Origin: JAYQUR01 sp038133505
GTDB lineage: Bacteria; Pseudomonadota; Alphaproteobacteria; MPNO01; UBA830
Length of the DNA stretch: 17,377 nt
Direction: 5' to 3'
Assembly (NCBI GenBank): GCA_038133505.1
Contig: JAYPTI010000058.1
Coordinates: forward strand, 1-17,377
The notes beneath the pieces were generated by a model, which made no database searches, had not been told where the DNA came from, and saw nothing but the letters and a program-made list of their open reading frames with translations. Positions 14,166 to 17,377 of this stretch are shown here, piece after piece; positions within the stretch are counted from its first letter, which is position 1, and each line of letters opens with the position of its first letter. Position numbers and translations under genes: made by a program.

Positions 14166-14706
14166 GGGCCGGCGCATCGACGCGCCCGCAGGCCGCGACG
14201 TTCGCCCGACCTCGGACCGCGTGCGCGAATCGCTGTTCAACATCCTGGACCACCGGGACTGGGGCGACGGCGGCCGGTCCGTCGTCCTGGACGCCGTCGT
14301 CCTCGACGCGTTCTGCGGCACCGGCGCGCTGGGGCTGGAGGCGCTGAGCCGCGGCGCAGCGCATGTCACTTTCATGGACAGTTCCCGACACGCTCTCGCG
14401 GCCTGCCGCGCCAATGTCGCCGCGCTCGGCGAGAACGCGCACTGCGACATCCTGCAGGGCGACGCGCTGCATCCCGTCCGCCCGCGCACGCCGTGCACGA
14501 TGGTCCTCATGGACCCGCCCTATCGCAGCGACCTCGCCGCGCCGGCACTCGCGGCGCTCGACGCGGCGGGCTGGATCGCGGCAGGCGCGATCTGCGTCGT
14601 CGAGACGGGCGCGAAGGAAGACGTCGAGACGCCCGAAGGTTTCGAACTGCTGGATGCCCGCAAGTACGGCGCGGCGCGTGTCACGTTCATGAGAAAAGCG
14701 GCATAG
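14140..14706 (+). CDS. rsmD: 16S rRNA (guanine966-N2)-methyltransferase RsmD
   Basis: 188 aa S-adenosylmethionine-dependent methyltransferase acting on G966 of 16S rRNA in the small-subunit assembly pathway. The family signature RPTSDRVRESLFNIL lies at 22-36, the SAM motif I DAFCGTGALGLEALSRGA at 56-73, and the catalytic DPPY at 125-128. An odd point is VVLDA repeated twice just before motif I (VVLDAVVLDAFCG), encoded by a 15-bp tandem duplication at 14281-14310 with two silent differences. The usual protein has a single copy (VLDLFAGTG). The ATG at 14140 starts inside the rluB coding end; the frame is open further upstream but only as rluB overlap. The ribosome site is weak (AGAAGA). Confidence 0.9.
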   Translation: MRIVAGTHKGRRIDAPAGRDVRPTSDRVRESLFNILDHRDWGDGGRSVVLDAVVLDAFCGTGALGLEALSRGAAHVTFMDSSRHALAACRANVAALGENAHCDILQGDALHPVRPRTPCTMVLMDPPYRSDLAAPALAALDAAGWIAAGAICVVETGAKEDVETPEGFELLDARKYGAARVTFMRKAA

Positions 14707-14742
14707 GGATCGTTTTCGCTTTCCCCTGACCGTCCGTTCGCC

Positions 14743-14748
14743 TATACC
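14743..14748 (+). promoter_or_regulatory. Candidate -10 element for the MATE leader transcript
   Basis: TATACC lies 9 nt before the leader ORF's ATG (14758), compatible with a leaderless or near-leaderless transcript starting after rsmD. The only -35 candidate (CTTTCC at 14719-14724) is weak. Transcription could also read through from rsmD. Confidence 0.35.
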
Positions 14749-14757
14749 CGCCCGACC

Positions 14758-14859
14758 ATGAAACGGACGATGCACACGATTTCGACCCTCAGCCCCGGCG
14801 GCTTCGGCCCGGCCGGGCGCATTGGCGTGGCCGCGATCGAGGGCGTTCCGCCTTCATAG
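14758..14859 (+). CDS. Putative 33-codon leader peptide upstream of the MATE exporter
   Basis: 33 aa, starting MKRTMHTIST and ending IEGVPPS before TAG. It has no match to a known protein family that I recognise. Third-position GC is about 80 percent (six of 31 codons I counted end in A or T), as in the neighbouring genes. No run of one regulatory amino acid is seen, so it is not an amino-acid-biosynthesis leader such as TrpL. The Pro-Pro-Ser end just before the stop could slow ribosomes. Its last codons can pair with the 5' arm of the downstream terminator, and its stop codon overlaps another hairpin arm. The likely role is translation-controlled attenuation of the MATE gene; a small independent protein or a chance ORF are alternatives. 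Confidence 0.5.
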   Translation: MKRTMHTISTLSPGGFGPAGRIGVAAIEGVPPS

Positions 14860-14898
14860 CCCTTCGTTTGCCGCATCCCGTTGCGCGCGAAGGGCGGA
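14847..14898 (+). promoter_or_regulatory. Mutually exclusive RNA pairings ahead of the terminator
   Basis: Segment A, TCCGCCTT (14847-14854, last leader codons), can pair with C, AGGGCGGA (14891-14898), over 8 bp with one G-U; this takes five bases of the terminator's 5' arm. Segment B, GCCCTTCG (14859-14866, from the last base of the leader stop codon), pairs perfectly with CGAAGGGC (14888-14895), excluding A:C. Thus A:C, B:C and the terminator compete, and a ribosome's position on the leader would decide which forms. Confidence 0.5.
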
Positions 14899-14918
14899 CC
14901 GTACGGTCCGCTTTTTTT
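14894..14918 (+). terminator. Strong intrinsic terminator 32 nt before the MATE start
   Basis: GCGGACCGTACGGTCCGC (14894-14911) is a perfect palindrome forming a 7-bp stem with a 4-nt loop (or more), followed by seven T (14912-14918). It is a textbook Rho-independent terminator on the plus strand. No promoter is visible in the 32 nt left before the MATE start, so it probably attenuates the MATE transcript rather than only ending the rsmD operon. Confidence 0.9.
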
Positions 14919-14954
14919 ATGCCGAGACGAACCCGACGACCCGAAAACCGATGA
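14919..14954 (+). CDS. Possible 11-codon upstream ORF overlapping the MATE start
   Basis: An ATG directly after the terminator T-run opens MPRRTRRPENR, and its TGA overlaps the MATE ATG as ATGA (14951-14954). Five of 11 residues are Arg, written AGA or CGA, codons uncommon in this GC-rich DNA. It has no ribosome site and may be chance, but the exact 4-nt overlap would permit coupled translation of the pump, which also lacks a good ribosome site. Confidence 0.25.
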   Translation: MPRRTRRPENR

Positions 14955-16351
14955 CCGACACGACCCATATTTCAGCCGACCGCCCCTGGCGGAACGAATT
15001 CCGCGGCATGACCCGGCTCGCGACACCGATCGTCCTGACGCAGCTCGCCTGGATCGGGATGATGACCACCGATACCGCGATGATCGGACGGCTCGGCGCG
15101 GAAAAGCTTGCGGGCGCATCGCTCAGCCTGATGCTGTTCTTCCTCGTCTGGATCGGCTGCTTCGGCGTCGTGACGGCGACGGCGGCGCTCGCCGCGCAGG
15201 CCTACGGCGCGCGCAAGCCGCGGATCGTCCGCCGCGTCGTCCGGCAGGGTCTGTGGGTCACGCTGATCCTCACGCTGCCCGCCGTCGCGCTCTCCGGCCT
15301 GACGCCCGACTTCCTGACGCTGACGGGACAGCCGGCGGAAGTCATGCCGCACGCCGAAGCCTACATGTCCTTCCTGATCTGGAGCCTGCCGCCCAGCATC
15401 GGCTTCGCGGTGCTGCGGAACTTCGTCTCGGCGCTCAACCGGCCCGTCGTCGCGCTGTGGGTGATGTGCGCGGGCGTGCCGCTGAACGCGCTGCTCGACT
15501 ACGCCCTGATTTTCGGGAATTTCGGCGCGCCTCGGCTGGAGCTGGTCGGCGCCGGGCTCGCGACCGCCATCGTCAACTGGACGATGTTCGCGGTCCTTCT
15601 CGCCATCGCCGTCACCCGGCGGCCGTTCCGGGTCTATGCGGTGCTGGGACGGTTCTGGCGGCCGGACTGGTTCCAGTTCCGCGAGATCTTCCGGATCGGC
15701 CTGCCGATCGCCGGGCAGTCGCTGCTGGAAGCGGGCTTCTTCATCAGCTCGATCTTCATCGCGGGCCAGTTCGGCGCGCTGACGATTGCGGCGACGATGA
15801 TCGCGCTGCAGCTGCCGCACGTCACCTTCATGGTGCCGATGGGCCTTGCGCAGGCGGCGACCGTCCGCGTCGGCCAGGCCGTGGGGCGGCGCGACGTTGC
15901 GGGCGCCTACCGCGCCGCGTGGACCGCGCTCGGAATCGCCGGAATCTACATGATCGCGACGACGGCGACCGTCTTCGCCATTCCGGAAACGTTCGCGTCG
16001 ATCTTTCTCGATAGCGCCCGGCCTGACAGCGATGCGGTGCTGGCGCTGGCCGTGACCTTCCTGCTTTACGCCGCCTTCTTCCAGGCAAGCGACACGATCC
16101 AAGCCGTTGCCAGCGGCGCCCTCCGCGGGCTGAACGACACGGCCGTGCCGATGCTGATCGCCGGGTTCAGCTACTGGGGTATCGGCCTCGGCACGGGACT
16201 CTGGCTCGCATTTCGCGGCGGCATGGAGGGCGCTGGCCTGTGGGCCGGTTTCGTCGCAGGGCTGAGCGCCGCCGCGATCCTGCTGCTGTGGCGGATCAGG
16301 GCGCAGAACCGGCGGGCCTATCTGCCCCGCGAGGTTCCCGACGCCATGTAG
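14951..16351 (+). CDS. MATE-family multidrug/toxin efflux transporter
   Basis: 466 aa inner-membrane protein with about 12 hydrophobic segments in two repeated halves, the length and form of NorM/DinF-type MATE exporters, which use a Na+ or H+ gradient to expel cationic drugs and toxins. Family marks: LATPIVLTQLAWIGMMTTDT (TM1 region), IGRLGAEKLAGASLS, and in the second half RIGLPIAGQSLLEAGFF and VRVGQAVGRRDVAGAYRA. I chose the ATG at 14951; the frame is open from 14822, but the extra residues cross the terminator and lack family sequence. There is no clear ribosome site. The gene sits behind a leader ORF and an intrinsic terminator (see those entries), so expression may depend on attenuation. 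It converges with mutL, 6 nt away. Confidence 0.93.
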   Translation: MTDTTHISADRPWRNEFRGMTRLATPIVLTQLAWIGMMTTDTAMIGRLGAEKLAGASLSLMLFFLVWIGCFGVVTATAALAAQAYGARKPRIVRRVVRQGLWVTLILTLPAVALSGLTPDFLTLTGQPAEVMPHAEAYMSFLIWSLPPSIGFAVLRNFVSALNRPVVALWVMCAGVPLNALLDYALIFGNFGAPRLELVGAGLATAIVNWTMFAVLLAIAVTRRPFRVYAVLGRFWRPDWFQFREIFRIGLPIAGQSLLEAGFFISSIFIAGQFGALTIAATMIALQLPHVTFMVPMGLAQAATVRVGQAVGRRDVAGAYRAAWTALGIAGIYMIATTATVFAIPETFASIFLDSARPDSDAVLALAVTFLLYAAFFQASDTIQAVASGALRGLNDTAVPMLIAGFSYWGIGLGTGLWLAFRGGMEGAGLWAGFVAGLSAAAILLLWRIRAQNRRAYLPREVPDAM

Positions 16352-16357
16352 CGGCGA

Positions 16358-17377
16358 TCAGCGGCGACCGAAAAGCCGCTCGATCTCGGCAAGGCCAAGC
16401 TCGACGTAGGTCGGCCGACCGTGATTGCACTGGCCGGAATGGGGCGTCGCCTCCATCTCGCGAAGCAGCGCGTTCATTTCCTCGGGCGTGAGCCGGCGGC
16501 CCGCGCGCACGCTGGCGTGACACGCCATCGTCGAACACACCTCTTCCAGCCGTTCGCGGAGCGCAAGGCCGGCGCCGTACTCCTCGATATCGTCGGCAAG
16601 GTCGCGCAGCAGACCCGCGATATCGGCCTGGCCGAGCAATGCGGGTGCCTCCCGCACGACGACCGCACCGGGGCCGAACCGCTCGACCGAAAGGCCGAGC
16701 TCCTCGAACTCGGCGGCGCGGGCGCAGATCCGTTCCGCCGCCTCCTCGCCGAGCTCGACGACTTCCGGGATCAGCAGGCCCTGACGCTTCACGCCGCCGT
16801 TGGACAGCGCCGCCTTCATGCGTTCGTAGACCAGCCGCTCGTGCGCGGCGTGCTGGTCGACGATGACGATGCCCGTCTCGGTCTGGGCGACGATGTAGGT
16901 CTCGTGAAGCTGCGCCCGGGCCGCGCCGAGTGGGTAGGACACCGTGGGAGGGCTCTCCTCACCGAGCCCCGCCCCCGGCCCGGACGGCGGCGCAGAAGGC
17001 CGGTGGAAACTGTCGAAGGACGGCATCCGCTCGTCGGGAGCCTGAAAGGCCGCCACGGAATCCGCGAGGCTCGGCACGAAGTGCTGCTCGCGCCGCCAGG
17101 CGCCGCCGCCGGGCTGGAAAGCCCCCAGCGCTGCCGAGGCCACCGTGGTGGAGGCCCGATGGCCGACCGCTTCGAGCGCGTGGCGCAGCCCGCCGACGAT
17201 CAGGCCGCGGACGAGACCCGCATCCCGAAACCGCACCTCCGCCTTGGCGGGGTGCACGTTTACATCGACCGCCTCGGGCGAGACGTCGAGAAACAGCGCG
17301 ACCATGGGATGACGGTCACGCGCGAGGAAATCCTGATAGGCTCCCCGCACCGCTCCGACCAGCAGGCGGTCCTGAAC
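16358..17377 (-). CDS. mutL: DNA mismatch repair protein MutL, C-terminal part (cut by window edge)
   Basis: 339 codons visible; the frame continues past 17377 (the terminal codons read VQDRLLVGAVRGAYQ, normal MutL), so the N-terminal GHKL ATPase is outside the window. Visible parts are the end of the ATPase/transducer domain (VDVNVHPAKAEVRFRD), a Gly/Pro-rich linker, and the C-terminal dimerisation/endonuclease domain. The nicking-endonuclease motif DQHAAHERLVYERM is present, along with MACHASVRAG and CNHGRPT near the end, as in MutL from bacteria lacking MutH. It links mismatch recognition by MutS to strand incision. It ends 6 nt from the convergent MATE gene; no terminator with a T-run is seen between them. 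Confidence 0.95.
   Translation of the reverse strand, partial: VQDRLLVGAVRGAYQDFLARDRHPMVALFLDVSPEAVDVNVHPAKAEVRFRDAGLVRGLIVGGLRHALEAVGHRASTTVASAALGAFQPGGGAWRREQHFVPSLADSVAAFQAPDERMPSFDSFHRPSAPPSGPGAGLGEESPPTVSYPLGAARAQLHETYIVAQTETGIVIVDQHAAHERLVYERMKAALSNGGVKRQGLLIPEVVELGEEAAERICARAAEFEELGLSVERFGPGAVVVREAPALLGQADIAGLLRDLADDIEEYGAGLALRERLEEVCSTMACHASVRAGRRLTPEEMNALLREMEATPHSGQCNHGRPTYVELGLAEIERLFGRR

Noticed and set aside
1..17377. CRISPR arrays, tRNA/rRNA genes, insertion sequences or phage genes
   Set aside because: No regular repeat-spacer pattern, no recognisable structural RNA, and no transposase or integrase motif in any frame.

Overview
The window is 17.4 kb of GC-rich bacterial DNA with almost no space between genes, many 4-nt ATGA stop/start overlaps, and a 10-N assembly gap at 6867-6876, so it is a draft scaffold. 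Gene content suggests an alphaproteobacterium, possibly of the Rhodospirillales type: an RluB/RsmD pair, a nearby TadA, a MutL carrying the endonuclease motif, and a TPR-glycosyltransferase pair. The placement is an inference from gene content, not a phylogeny.

Layout. (1) 84-1897, minus: a two-subunit Rieske aromatic-ring dioxygenase (benzoate/toluate dioxygenase-like alpha and beta) preceded by a 13-bp inverted repeat. (2) 1981-3087, minus: a small isoprenylcysteine methyltransferase-like membrane protein and a Spy/CpxP-like LTXXQ periplasmic protein. (3) 3271-5177, plus, divergent from the LTXXQ gene: an OmpR-type regulator and its histidine kinase. The regulator has lost most of its receiver domain, including the phosphoacceptor Asp, and the kinase has Met in place of the H-box Pro. 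GTAAC-type boxes lie between the divergent genes. (4) 5218-8467, plus: two tandem UbiD-family decarboxylase paralogues flanking the assembly gap. (5) 8491-8961, minus: tadA with its own likely promoter. (6) 8997-10174: about 1.2 kb with no convincing gene, holding dyads and short repeated words. (7) 10175-14706, plus: TPR/glycosyltransferase fusion, small DxD glycosyltransferase, PuuD-type class I amidotransferase, RluB and RsmD, tightly packed or overlapping. (8) 14758-16351, plus: a 33-codon leader ORF, alternative RNA hairpins, a perfect intrinsic terminator and then a MATE exporter. (9) 16358-17377, minus: mutL, running off the right edge.

How the parts fit. The dioxygenase and the UbiD pair suggest use of aromatic acids, but neither UbiX nor a dioxygenase reductase is visible and the substrates cannot be read from sequence. 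The LTXXQ/regulator/kinase block looks like an envelope-stress or metal-stress module whose phosphorelay appears broken or rewired. The most promising undescribed element is the region before the MATE gene. It has the parts of a translation-dependent transcription attenuator: a leader peptide ORF whose last codons can pair with the terminator's 5' arm, a strong terminator just before the pump, and no visible promoter after it.
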